Assembly (NCBI GenBank): GCA_017505585.1 | Contig: JAFVOZ010000024.1 | Span: 1 to 36,175 of the forward strand | DNA from: a bacterium | GTDB taxonomy: Bacteria > Cyanobacteriota > Vampirovibrionia > Gastranaerophilales > Gastranaerophilaceae | Reading direction: 5' to 3' | DNA length: 36,175 nucleotides | In this document: one piece after another, positions 7,984 through 16,009 of the stretch | Position numbering within the stretch: the first letter of the stretch is position 1 | Layout: every line of letters begins with the position of its first letter | Notes under the pieces: generated by a model | What the model saw: the letters and a program-made list of their open reading frames with translations, nothing else | Told to the model about the DNA's origin: nothing | Database searches by the model: none | Position numbers and translations under genes: made by a program

Positions 7984-8679
7984 CTAACTTCCTAATTGTT
8001 GTATTACTCTTGATAAATTGTTGCTTTGCAGATTATACATTTGCAAATTTGCTTCGAAGTTTCTTCTGTAAGGAAGAATTGCCATAATTTCTCTTGGCAG
8101 GTCAACGTTTGAGGCTTCTAAGTGTTGTTGAACAACATGAACTTCTGCTGCCCTTTCGCCTGTTTTCGAAACAATTCCGAATGTTGCAACGGGCACCATT
8201 TTATTTATTGACCTATCCAACATGGTGATATCACCCGCTTTGTTAACTTTGATATCGCTAAGTTTCTCGGGGAAAAATGGGAGTGTTATTTTAAGCCCGT
8301 TGTCTGAAATCACGTCTTCTCCAAGCAAGTTTTGAAGTTCGCCATTTTTTCCGATTTGAAATCTGCCGTCGCGAGTGAGCTTAATTGAGCCATCAGCTGC
8401 TTGAACTTGAAAATACCCTTTTTCACGAAGCGCAAAATCAAGCGGGTTATCTGTGTTTGCAATACGACCCACTGTATCATCTGTAGTTTTTGAAAGTGCT
8501 TGCGAACCAAGATACTCTGCAAAAGATGATATAACTGCTTCTTTTCTTTGGTAGCCAATTTTATCAAAACCTTGCAAGTTTTCGCCCGCAATAGCATAAA
8601 CATTCGCCGCAAGATGCATTGCACGAATTGAATCTACAAGACCGCCTTTGTTGTAACTTACATTACCTTTTATATTCAT
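7984..8679 (-). CDS. Flagellar rod/hook-basal-body protein, FlgF/FlgG family (copy 1)
   Basis: 231 aa. It carries the same architecture as its neighbour: the N-terminal motif is weakened (NVYAIAGENLQGFDKIGYQRKE), and the central signature is clear (NPLDFALREKGYFQVQA...LTRDGRFQIGKNGELQN). The C-terminus reads LEASNVDLPREIMAILPYRRNFEANLQMYNLQSNNLSRVIQQLG, close to the FlgF/FlgG end. GGTAAAT precedes the ATG. It begins the four-gene rod set (this gene, copy 2, flgB, flgC). It starts with MNIKGNVSYNKGG, unlike textbook FlgG (MIRSLWTAATGM), so lineage-specific divergence is marked. Confidence 0.85.
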   Translation of the reverse strand: MNIKGNVSYNKGGLVDSIRAMHLAANVYAIAGENLQGFDKIGYQRKEAVISSFAEYLGSQALSKTTDDTVGRIANTDNPLDFALREKGYFQVQAADGSIKLTRDGRFQIGKNGELQNLLGEDVISDNGLKITLPFFPEKLSDIKVNKAGDITMLDRSINKMVPVATFGIVSKTGERAAEVHVVQQHLEASNVDLPREIMAILPYRRNFEANLQMYNLQSNNLSRVIQQLGS

Positions 8680-8693
8680 ATTTACCTTTTAAG

Positions 8694-8699
8694 ATTATA
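8694..8699 (-). promoter_or_regulatory. Possible -10 box before the flagellar rod genes
   Basis: A TATAAT on the minus strand ends 14 nt before the ATG at 8679. No good -35 box is found at 16-18 bp. A TTGACT sits 27 bp upstream, too far, and a CCGATATT between them only vaguely recalls a sigma-28 -10 box without a partner. Confidence 0.3.
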
Positions 8700-8761
8700 G
8701 TAATCCTCAATATCGGTCGACATATAAGTCAAACTCTTAATGGAGAGTGGAAAAATATAGG

Positions 8762-9733
8762 CTAATTGGTTGAGTTTGCTTTATCCATTTCGAATATTAA
8801 TCTTATTAATGAATAAATTGCAAAAAGCAAATATGAATTAATGTTGTCTTCGGTTGAAATTTGAACGGAAGTTTTTTCAGTTTTTTCAGGGCTTTGTTTG
8901 ATATCTTCTTTGAGAATAGTGTTCGTCATATTCAGCTTTTTGGTTTTTTCAGCAAACAATTTTTCAAACTCACTTAAAGGGAAGGAATTGTTGGCATAAA
9001 TTAGTGTTGTAAGCGAAGATGATGTATATTCAAGAATTGCTCTGATTGCGCCCCAAGTTTTTGTGGTGATTGTAATTGTTGCGGATTGCGTTTCAGAATC
9101 TTCTCCTCTGCCTGCTTCTTTTTTCTTTTCAAAATCAATTTCGAAATTCAAATTTTCGCCTGTTTTTGTGTTGAGAGGCAACCAAGGAAGGTAATAAATT
9201 ACAAAAGTTTTTAAAATTTGATTTGTATCCGCTGAAAAATTAGCATTAAGAGTTGTAATTATATTTAAAATATCTTTTAATTCTTTTTGGGAAGATAAGT
9301 TGCCGTCGCGAGCGAAACTTGTCATTAAATCCATTATTTTTTTGGTTGCAAGGGAGGTGTTTTCATTCAAAAGTTTCAAAATTTCCGCTATTTGAACGGA
9401 TGTTTGGCTGTTTATATTTTTCCCTGCTTTTTCTGCTGTGCCTGTTTTTGCAAGTATTTCCATATTCAAAAATTCTTCCAACTCGCTTGGAAGATATAAA
9501 AATTCTCTTAGCATTTTCATTTTGTCGCCTTCGCCCATATAAGGTGCATCTGATAACACGTAAAAAGGCATTGCGCCATATTGGGCAACATTTGGCACGG
9601 GGCGGGGCGAGGCAAAATTTGCTCCTTGGGGATTAACGGAGCTTTCTTTTGCGGCTTGTGTGCTTGCTGCCTGAGTGTTCATCATCTGTCTTGCTGCAAA
9701 ATTATTTAAAAAATTGAGCGGGTTAAAATTCAT
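8762..9733 (-). CDS. Unknown protein of the flagellar cluster, possibly FliK-like
   Basis: 323 aa; I do not recognise it firmly. Residues 1-60 are Ala/Gln/Asn-rich and look disordered (MMNTQAASTQAAK). A helical middle (about 75-180) follows, then a compact region (about 185-265) with LPWLPLNTKTGENLNFEIDF, ATITITTKTWGAIRAIL and LSEFEKLFAEKTKKLNM. That beta-rich strand set followed by a helix recalls the C-terminal domain of the hook-length protein FliK (an L-P-x-x-L/G-x-beta-beta pattern), but the match is by eye only. The C-terminus (296-318) is hydrophobic. It sits directly upstream of the rod genes, on the same strand. No Shine-Dalgarno; a promoter abuts the ATG. Confidence 0.6.
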   Translation of the reverse strand: MNFNPLNFLNNFAARQMMNTQAASTQAAKESSVNPQGANFASPRPVPNVAQYGAMPFYVLSDAPYMGEGDKMKMLREFLYLPSELEEFLNMEILAKTGTAEKAGKNINSQTSVQIAEILKLLNENTSLATKKIMDLMTSFARDGNLSSQKELKDILNIITTLNANFSADTNQILKTFVIYYLPWLPLNTKTGENLNFEIDFEKKKEAGRGEDSETQSATITITTKTWGAIRAILEYTSSSLTTLIYANNSFPLSEFEKLFAEKTKKLNMTNTILKEDIKQSPEKTEKTSVQISTEDNINSYLLFAIYSLIRLIFEMDKANSTN

Positions 9734-9739
9734 ATTAAA

Positions 9740-9767
9740 ATTATAATATTTAATATCGAGTTTTCAA
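9740..9767 (-). promoter_or_regulatory. Strong sigma-70-type promoter, leaderless geometry
   Basis: Minus strand: TTGAAA (9762-9767), 16-bp spacer, TATAAT (9740-9745), then exactly 6 nt to the ATG at 9733. The predicted +1 is the A of the ATG. It fills almost the entire 34-bp gap after prmC. Confidence 0.6.
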
Positions 9768-10619
9768 CTAAATTTGCGCTTGTATAACTCTTGCGATTCC
9801 TGCAAGGTCAATAGTTATTTCGATATTTTTATATCCGTTCATTTTAAATAATTCTTCAACATCTTTGCTTTGGTTTATTCCGAGCTCAAAAAGCATAAAA
9901 CCGCCTTTTTTAAGGTAATTTTTGCCTTCTGTTATTATTTTTTCATAAAATTCAATGCCTTTATCGTCATTTGTGAAAAGTGCGGTTTCAGGTTCAAACA
10001 TAACAACTTCAGACTGCATTTCGCTTTTCATTTTTTTTGGAATATAAGGCGGATTCGAGATAATAATATCGAATTTTTCTTTGATATTTGAAAACAAGTC
10101 GGATTTTCTAAATATTGCAATATTTGATTCTAAATATTTTTGAGCGTTTTCAATTGCAGTGGTAAGTGCTTTAGTTGAAATATCCACCCCTAAAATCTCA
10201 ACTTTTTTTTGAAATTTATGTGCTAAAACGATTGGGATAATTCCTGTGCCCGTGCCTATATCCAGAATTTTTGTTTTTTCTTGTGTATTTAATTTTTCTA
10301 TGATTTTTTCTGCTTCCAAAACAAGTAATTCCGTTTCATCTCTTGGAATTAAAGTGTTTTCATTAACATTAAAAACAAGATTCATAAATTCGCATTTGCC
10401 AATAATATATTGAATTGGAGCTTTGGTTTCAGCTCTTTTTCGGGCAAGCAAGATAAGTTCTTTGGCATTATCTTCTTCAAGCTCTTTGTCAAGTGCTATA
10501 TCTTCTGTGGTAATGCCCGCGCTAAGGCGCAAAATAAGCTTTGCTTCTGCTTCGAATTCTTCAATTTGAGCTTCGTTTAATATGTTTTTGATTTCTTTAA
10601 ACAGATTTATTATCTTCAT
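9768..10619 (-). CDS. prmC: Peptide chain release factor glutamine methyltransferase PrmC
   Basis: 283 aa from the ATG at 10619; GAAGG lies 5 nt upstream, so the TTG at 10631 is rejected. PrmC methylates the GGQ glutamine of release factors RF1/RF2 using S-adenosylmethionine. Motifs: PIQYIIGKCEFMNLVFNVNENTLIPRDETELLV (the entry to the SAM domain), ILDIGTGTGIIPIVLA (motif I), and IISNPPYIPKKMKSEM with the catalytic NPPY. It overlaps the end of the upstream unknown gene (stop at 10597) by 23 bp, so the two are coupled. Confidence 0.93.
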   Translation of the reverse strand: MKIINLFKEIKNILNEAQIEEFEAEAKLILRLSAGITTEDIALDKELEEDNAKELILLARKRAETKAPIQYIIGKCEFMNLVFNVNENTLIPRDETELLVLEAEKIIEKLNTQEKTKILDIGTGTGIIPIVLAHKFQKKVEILGVDISTKALTTAIENAQKYLESNIAIFRKSDLFSNIKEKFDIIISNPPYIPKKMKSEMQSEVVMFEPETALFTNDDKGIEFYEKIITEGKNYLKKGGFMLFELGINQSKDVEELFKMNGYKNIEITIDLAGIARVIQAQI

Positions 10620-11099
10620 TTTTACCTTCAATAATTTCCATAATTATATTTCTTAAATCCCACCTTGATAAGCCCTCGAGAGATTTTTCTTCAAGCTTAT
10701 GGGCGCGAACAAGCCCTTTATAATATTTGATTTGTTTTGGAGTGGGTTTAGAGTTTTGCATTTTTTTAATTTGCGCTTTTTTTCTTTGTTCTTTTGCAAA
10801 TTCTTTTTGTTTGTCAATGTAAGGTTGTTGTTTTTCTATAAAATCAAGATGATATTTAACCCTATCAATAAATTTTTCAATATCTTTTAAAAATTTTTCA
10901 TCATTAATATTTTCAATCACAAAATGAAAATGTGTTTGAGAGATTTTATCGTAGTACATTTCATCATCTAAAAAATCAGCCAAAATTTTTGCCGTATCTT
11001 CTTCTTTTTTCTTTTTGGTGAGTGCTTGAAGATGTGAATAAGAGAAGACTTTTGCCTTGGTGTTAAATTTTGGAATAATATTTTTTTTAGATTATACAT
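10597..11099 (-). CDS. Unknown charged protein with an apparent frameshift at an A8 tract
   Basis: The continuous part runs from the codon after the MFS stop (TCT at 11091) to 10597 and contains no credible start: TTG (10983) and ATG (10959) lack ribosome sites. The ATG at 11099-11097, 3 nt after GAAGG and overlapping the MFS stop, lies in another frame. It joins this frame if one base is inserted or the ribosome slips -1 in the A8 run (11081-11088). The joined product would be 167 aa (MYNLKKNIIPKFNTKAKVFSY...). The middle is Lys-rich and coiled (about 70-120). The end (PTPKQIKYYKGLVRAHKLEE, then LSRWDLRNIIMEII) resembles the short 'TxKQxxYxxxL ... LSxxEAxxxI' module found in diverse small proteins. 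No function can be assigned. It precedes and overlaps prmC. Confidence 0.55.
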
Positions 11100-12261
11100 T
11101 TACCTTCTTTAATTTTTTGTCTATTAAAAGCATTATAACAGTAATTAAAATAACAAATGGCACGAGAATTTCAAGGCTTATTTTCTCCATTAAAATTCCG
11201 ATAAGTGCAGGGAATGTGCAAACGCCGACTCCTGCAAAACCAATTTGCACGCCACAGAGTGTGTCAAAAATGTTTTCTCCAAACCTTTTGGCTGTTGCAT
11301 TCATCATACAAGGAAATATTCCTGCAATTCCGAAGCCATATATGATAAGTGCTGCTGCATTTAGATAAAAATTATGTGGGATAAGAAGGAGCAACGAACA
11401 AAGGGCAATCAGCAGGCTTCCTGTGATAATTTTTTCTGCTTGTATTTTTGCACTCACAAAGCCCATTAAAAATCTGCCAATTGCGAATGAACTCCAGTAA
11501 ATTGAAACAAGGAGTCCAGAAGTTGTAAGGTCATAATTTCTTGAATTTACAAAAACGCTTGCAATCCAAAGCCCAATTCCAACTTCAAGTGCCGCATATA
11601 AAAAGAAAAACAAAACATTTAAGATGGGGCGAAGCGTTAAAAGCTCTTTAAATTTTGCGGTATGGTTTGAACTTGTTTTTGCGTCTTCGTTTCGATTTTC
11701 GCAAAGTAGTTTTTTTGTAAATATAAAAATAATAAAAAGTAAGAGCAACAAGCTTGCTACGGCCATATAACCTACGCGCCAATTTGATGTCAGATTATTT
11801 GCACATGTAACAATATACGCCCCTGCTGCTGCGCCCAACCCCCAACTTGCATGAAGCCAATTAAGATGTTTTGCGCTAAAGTTTTTAGAAGCAAAATTAT
11901 TAAGAGAAGCATCTACGCAACCTGCGCCCAAGCCCATAGGTAAGCAGAAAAATAATATCATATTCCAGCTTTTTGCAAACCCAAAACCAAAGAGAGCAAT
12001 TGCAATTAAGGCGGTTGAGAATATTAAAATAGTGTTTGTTGTAAATTTTCTTATAAAAAATGGGCTTAAAAAACTCGAGATGATTGTGCAGGTTGTGACA
12101 AACATCATAATGGTGCCTGCTTGCGAGAGCCCTTTATCAAATGTTTCCCGCATTGAAACCCAAGATATTCCAAGAATTTGGTCCGGCAGACCAATTGATA
12201 TAAAACCCAAATATAAAACAAGCAAAGTTAAGTTTAAAAGTTTGTTTTTCATAAAATTCAT
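11092..12261 (-). CDS. Major facilitator superfamily transporter
   Basis: 389 aa from the ATG at 12261 (MNFMKNKL), 5 nt after AAGG; other ATGs at 12264 and 12252 are possible. About 12 hydrophobic segments span the length. The N-terminal half has LYLGFISIGLPDQILG and GLGAGCVDASLNNFAS...LNWLHASWGLGAAAGAY, a pattern I associate with the FucP/YfkL-type sugar or small-molecule MFS proteins, with charged loop residues at the domain junction (about 185-215). The substrate cannot be told. Its TAA (11092-11094) is overlapped by the ATG of the next gene, so it heads an operon with the unknown gene and prmC. The gene is divergent from the gene at 12360. Confidence 0.88.
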   Translation of the reverse strand: MNFMKNKLLNLTLLVLYLGFISIGLPDQILGISWVSMRETFDKGLSQAGTIMMFVTTCTIISSFLSPFFIRKFTTNTILIFSTALIAIALFGFGFAKSWNMILFFCLPMGLGAGCVDASLNNFASKNFSAKHLNWLHASWGLGAAAGAYIVTCANNLTSNWRVGYMAVASLLLLLFIIFIFTKKLLCENRNEDAKTSSNHTAKFKELLTLRPILNVLFFFLYAALEVGIGLWIASVFVNSRNYDLTTSGLLVSIYWSSFAIGRFLMGFVSAKIQAEKIITGSLLIALCSLLLLIPHNFYLNAAALIIYGFGIAGIFPCMMNATAKRFGENIFDTLCGVQIGFAGVGVCTFPALIGILMEKISLEILVPFVILITVIMLLIDKKLKKVNV

Positions 12262-12323
12262 CATAACCTTAAATGTAATTATTTCAAAATGTAACAAAAT
12301 TTGTTAAGTAAATTGTAAAGTTT

Positions 12324-12352
12324 TTGTATTTTTCTTAACACTCGGTTATCAT
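12324..12352 (+). promoter_or_regulatory. Promoter for the unknown-obg pair, leaderless geometry
   Basis: TTGTAT (12324-12329), 17-bp spacer, TATCAT (12347-12352), then 7 nt to the ATG at 12360. No Shine-Dalgarno is present in that gap. Confidence 0.5.
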
Positions 12353-12359
12353 TTAAATC

Positions 12360-12935
12360 ATGAGTGGTGTTAGTGAATTGGAAAAGATTTTTAGTTTTTT
12401 GGAATTAGAGTTAAGTTCCGATGGACTTCGTTTCTTTTTCAATATAAAGAAGTGCTATGAGCGCGATTTAACACTATTTCGTGATTTTATAATTGACTAT
12501 CTTAACTTGCAAACAGATAATGTAATTTCGACAAATGACGATTTATACAAATGTTTTGTAAAATATTATTCTCAAATTTCACTTTTTCAGGATGAAGATG
12601 AATTTTTGGAACAATTTGCACGTTACGCAAAATATTATATTATGCTAAGCTATGAATATATCAAAAACGATGATTTCAAACATTGGATTTCGATAATTAA
12701 TGCTTACCGCGGTAAAGTTGCATATCCTTTCTTAATGGAACTTCTTGATGATTTTGAAAACGGAAGAATAACAAAAGAAGATTTGAACCAAATGGCACTT
12801 ATGGTAGTTAACTTACTCAGAAATTCAAAGCTTGAAGAATCGGAGCTTAGAAAAGAATTTGCACATCTTGGCTTAAGGGTAAATAAAATGCTAAGCTCAA
12901 AGGACAGAGAAGGGCAAATAGAAAAGGTCAGTTAA
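12360..12935 (+). CDS. Unknown acidic alpha-helical protein upstream of obg
   Basis: 191 aa; family not recognised. It is soluble, acidic and mostly helical, with many aromatic residues (FFNIKKCYERDL, FARYAKYYIMLSYEY). The stretch IINAYRGKVAYPFLMELLDDFENGRIT...LNQMALMVVNLL resembles the helical repeat seen next to DUF262-type domains, but the catalytic N-terminal part of those proteins is missing, so this is only a weak hint. The ATG is preceded by a -10 box 7 nt away and no ribosome site. Its TAA is directly followed by the TTG start of obg (zero spacing), so the two are co-translated; a ribosome-related role is possible from context only. Confidence 0.6.
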   Translation: MSGVSELEKIFSFLELELSSDGLRFFFNIKKCYERDLTLFRDFIIDYLNLQTDNVISTNDDLYKCFVKYYSQISLFQDEDEFLEQFARYAKYYIMLSYEYIKNDDFKHWISIINAYRGKVAYPFLMELLDDFENGRITKEDLNQMALMVVNLLRNSKLEESELRKEFAHLGLRVNKMLSSKDREGQIEKVS

Positions 12936-14216
12936 TTGGTACAATTCATAGATAGCGCGAAGATTAAGGTTCAGTCAGGAAGAGGCGGCAACGGCGCAGT
13001 TGCTTGGAGAAGGGAAAAATATGTAGACAAAGGCGGCCCTGCAGGCGGTGACGGTGGACGCGGCGGTGATGTCTATTTTATTGGTGATGAAGGTCTTTCA
13101 ACTCTTTTAGACTTCAAATTTCAATCTGTTTTCAAGGCAGAAAACGGAGAAAACGGAAGAAGCAAGAATTGCCATGGCGCACTTGGCGAAGATTTAATTA
13201 TTAAGGTTCCTGTTGGTGTAATTGTAAAAGATTTAAAAACAGGAAAAATAATTGCAGATATCAAAGAGCATGAACAAAAAGTTTTAATCGCAAAAGGTGG
13301 CAGAGGTGGTCGTGGAAATGCCAGATTTGCCACACCTCAAAAAAGAGCACCACAGTTTTGCGAACCAGGGGAGCCTCCTGTTATTCGCGAATTATTGCTC
13401 GAATTAAAACTTATTGCGGACATTGGGCTTCTTGGCATGCCAAACGCAGGAAAATCTACTTTTATAAGTGTTGTGTCTCAAGCAAGGCCAAAAGTTGCGG
13501 ATTATCCATTCACAACCCTTGTCCCAAATCTCGGTACAGTGAAAAAACCGACAGGCGACGCTTTTGTGCTTGCTGATATTCCTGGACTTATTGAGGGAGC
13601 ATCAGAGGGCGTTGGCCTTGGATTTGAATTTTTAAGGCATGTTCAAAGATGTAAGTTTTTATTGCATATTTTAGATATCACAGATGAAAAATATGAAGAA
13701 AACTATATAAAAATAAATAATGAACTTAAAAAATATGATGAAGAGCTTGCAGGCAGATATCAGGTTCTTGTTTTAAACAAAGCTGACGCCATGCCTGATG
13801 AGCAAATCGAAGAAGCAAAAGAAAAAATGAGAAAATACAATTCGGATATTTTTGTAATATCTGCTATTGCAAAAAGTGGCATTCAAGAGCTTCTGAATCA
13901 TATTTACATAAAAATTGATGAAATACCTTCTCCTATTGTAGAGGTGGAACTGGATGAAGATACAGGCGTTGCGGACAATGATGATAGCGATTATACAATT
14001 ATGCAAGTTTCAAAAAATTGCTATGCAATTGATGGCGGCAAAATAAGAAGGCTTGCAGGAGTCACCGATATCAGAAATTCCGCACAAGTTATCAGGCTTA
14101 AAAATATCCTTGATGCTATGGGTGTTTTTACAAAACTTAAAAAAATGGGAATTGAAGACGGGGACACGATAATCTGCTCCCATTTGGAATTTGAATACAT
14201 GAGCGATTACTACTAA
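12936..14216 (+). CDS. obg: GTPase Obg (ObgE/CgtA)
   Basis: 426 aa, starting at TTG (12936) right after the upstream stop; AAAAGG lies 8 nt before it. Obg is an essential ribosome-associated GTPase involved in 50S assembly and stress control. Domain order: the glycine-rich Obg fold (QSGRGGNGAVAWRREKYVDKGGP, GGDGGRGGDV; residues 1-158), the G domain (GMPNAGKST at about 165, DIPGLIEGA, LNKAD), then the C-terminal OCT domain (about 350-426; CYAIDGGKIRRLAGVTDIRN...MGIEDGDTIICSHLEFEYMSD). The OCT domain is present in the long Obg form known from Firmicutes and others but lacking in E. coli, where a different tail is found. Confidence 0.96.
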   Translation: MVQFIDSAKIKVQSGRGGNGAVAWRREKYVDKGGPAGGDGGRGGDVYFIGDEGLSTLLDFKFQSVFKAENGENGRSKNCHGALGEDLIIKVPVGVIVKDLKTGKIIADIKEHEQKVLIAKGGRGGRGNARFATPQKRAPQFCEPGEPPVIRELLLELKLIADIGLLGMPNAGKSTFISVVSQARPKVADYPFTTLVPNLGTVKKPTGDAFVLADIPGLIEGASEGVGLGFEFLRHVQRCKFLLHILDITDEKYEENYIKINNELKKYDEELAGRYQVLVLNKADAMPDEQIEEAKEKMRKYNSDIFVISAIAKSGIQELLNHIYIKIDEIPSPIVEVELDEDTGVADNDDSDYTIMQVSKNCYAIDGGKIRRLAGVTDIRNSAQVIRLKNILDAMGVFTKLKKMGIEDGDTIICSHLEFEYMSDYY

Positions 14217-14267
14217 TGCATTATTTTGATGTTTTTTTATACATTAAATGCTGTATTTGTAAGTTTT

Positions 14268-14295
14268 TTGCTAATTGAAATTTATATTGTATAAT
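14268..14295 (+). promoter_or_regulatory. Promoter of the pilus operon
   Basis: TTGCTA (14268-14273), 16-bp spacer, TATAAT (14290-14295). It gives a leader of about 40 nt to the ATG at 14343, in the 126-bp gap after obg. I see no repeat or operator in this gap. Confidence 0.55.
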
Positions 14296-14342
14296 AGAAT
14301 TAATATATGGGGCTCTTATTACGTAATAAATGGAATTAGTCA

Positions 14343-15989
14343 ATGTTTTTTGAGGAAGAAACTAAAGATACACACGGGAATATGGACGATTACGACTTGG
14401 ATATAGAACAAGGCGAATCTGTTAGCTGGGATAAACTTCTTGATGATAAAGATGATCTTGATGAACCTGCTGATTTGGAAACCAAAAAAAATCCCGATGA
14501 TGAAGATATCACGGATAAACTTTTGAACATGGATGATGATTCTTTCGATGCTTTTGTTGTGAAACAGCAGCAAGCTGCAGCAGATAATCCCGAAGGGGCT
14601 TCAAGAGTTGCAAATGAAGTGGATTTTGATGAATTTTTGTTAGACGATCTTGAAGAAGAAACCGAAGACGCTCTTAAAAAAGCGGTTAAGCATGATTTAG
14701 CTTCGGATAACACCTATGCCCCAGAAGTTGTTCAAGAAGAAGATTTTGAAGAAGATGAAGATACGTTTGATTTCATCCAAGAAGAAGATGATGTCCAACC
14801 TGCTGCGCCTGCGGTGCAAACTGAATCTCAAAATATTCAACAAGAAATAGCGCAAATTAATGATTTAGATGAGGAAGAGGAGCCTGCTCTTCAATATGTT
14901 CAAGCTGAAGAAAAAGGATATGAAGTAGAAACCGCGGAAGCTTTTGTTGACGAAGAAGAAGATTTTAATCCTGATCAATTCGCAGAAGCAACACCTGATG
15001 TTCCTGCTTTAGCCGGCAAACCTCAAGCTCAAACGGATGTAAATTATAATCGTCCTGAAACGCCTCGAGCTGCAAATGGAAACTTCACACAAAGACAACA
15101 AGAAAACGTGCCCAAAAAACAGAATTCTTCTATGATGACAATTTTGCTCGCTCTTGCATTGCTTGCAGGGGGCGGCTATTATGCATATACAACTTATGGT
15201 GATCAATTGAATCTTGGTGGCACAAGTGAAGAAGCAACGATGGAAGTTGCGCAAGATGAATCACTGGCTGGGGCACCTCAGGGTGATACTTCAGCCGTTC
15301 CTGCGCCACCTGCGGACGCAAGCGATGTGCCAATGCCACCTGCAGAAGTTGGTGATGTCCCTGCACCACCTGTTGAAGCTGGTGCACCGAGTGCTGAGGG
15401 TAAGCCAAATGCAGATGTTAAACCGCCTGCGGATACTCAAGCAACTAAAAGCGTTTCTAAAGCAATCGAGCAAGGAAGAACAAAAATTTCAAAAGATAAA
15501 ACTGAAGATAAAACTAAAACAAGTATTCAAGTTGTCACAACAGGCAGGTTAAATCCATTTGTTCCTGTGGGTAATTTGAATAACATCGGTTTTATAACAT
15601 CTCCAAAAATTGATATTTTGCCACCATCAGAAACTTTGGCTGAACCTGATCCATTGCTTGATAAACTTATGAGTATTAAAGTTTCAGGAATTTTGTATGA
15701 CGGAGTAAATTCTTCTGCTGTAATCAACCTTGGCGGCGTGGATTACTTTGTTCAAAAAGGCGACAAAATTGACAGTTTCACGGTTGTTGATATTACAAAA
15801 ACAACAGTTGCGATTAAAGAAAAGAACAATATTTTCTCTGCTTCAATCGGTCAAACTTTTACAGGAACTGAAATTATTAAAGGTCAAACACAAATTCAAA
15901 GACAAAACAATACGGTTGTAAGGCAATATACGACCGCGTCAGATATTAACATCAATACAAACAACAATAATAATAACAACAATCGATAA
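14343..15989 (+). CDS. Pilus assembly protein, PilP/GspC-like, with acidic cytoplasmic domain
   Basis: 548 aa. Residues 1-215 are extremely Asp/Glu-rich and probably disordered, then VPALAGKPQAQ (220-230), one membrane segment (about 264-283), a periplasmic Pro/Ala linker with three imperfect VPxPPxxxxD repeats (about 319-347), GRLNPFVPV (401-409; the RxPF motif typical of PilP), and a small beta domain (about 440-505: IKVSGILYDGVNSSAVINLGG...YFVQKGDKID...VAIKEKNNIFSASIG) like the HR domain of PilP/GspC that contacts the secretin. It ends in poly-Asn. In PilP/GspC proteins this domain couples inner membrane to the secretin. It lies 20 bp upstream of the secretin gene. The ATG has no clear ribosome site; a second ATG at 14382 is possible. 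Confidence 0.78.
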   Translation: MFFEEETKDTHGNMDDYDLDIEQGESVSWDKLLDDKDDLDEPADLETKKNPDDEDITDKLLNMDDDSFDAFVVKQQQAAADNPEGASRVANEVDFDEFLLDDLEEETEDALKKAVKHDLASDNTYAPEVVQEEDFEEDEDTFDFIQEEDDVQPAAPAVQTESQNIQQEIAQINDLDEEEEPALQYVQAEEKGYEVETAEAFVDEEEDFNPDQFAEATPDVPALAGKPQAQTDVNYNRPETPRAANGNFTQRQQENVPKKQNSSMMTILLALALLAGGGYYAYTTYGDQLNLGGTSEEATMEVAQDESLAGAPQGDTSAVPAPPADASDVPMPPAEVGDVPAPPVEAGAPSAEGKPNADVKPPADTQATKSVSKAIEQGRTKISKDKTEDKTKTSIQVVTTGRLNPFVPVGNLNNIGFITSPKIDILPPSETLAEPDPLLDKLMSIKVSGILYDGVNSSAVINLGGVDYFVQKGDKIDSFTVVDITKTTVAIKEKNNIFSASIGQTFTGTEIIKGQTQIQRQNNTVVRQYTTASDININTNNNNNNNNR

Positions 15990-16009
15990 ATTGAAATCAG
16001 GAGTTTAAT

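Noticed and set aside
8715-8740. Sigma-28-type flagellar promoter (CCGATATT)
   Set aside because: Only a partial match to the -10 consensus and no TAAA-like -35 at 15 bp.
15214-15552. Overlapping frames on both strands in the proline-repeat region
   Set aside because: They arise from the repeated CCACCTGC-type codons of the PilP-like protein and have no start signals.
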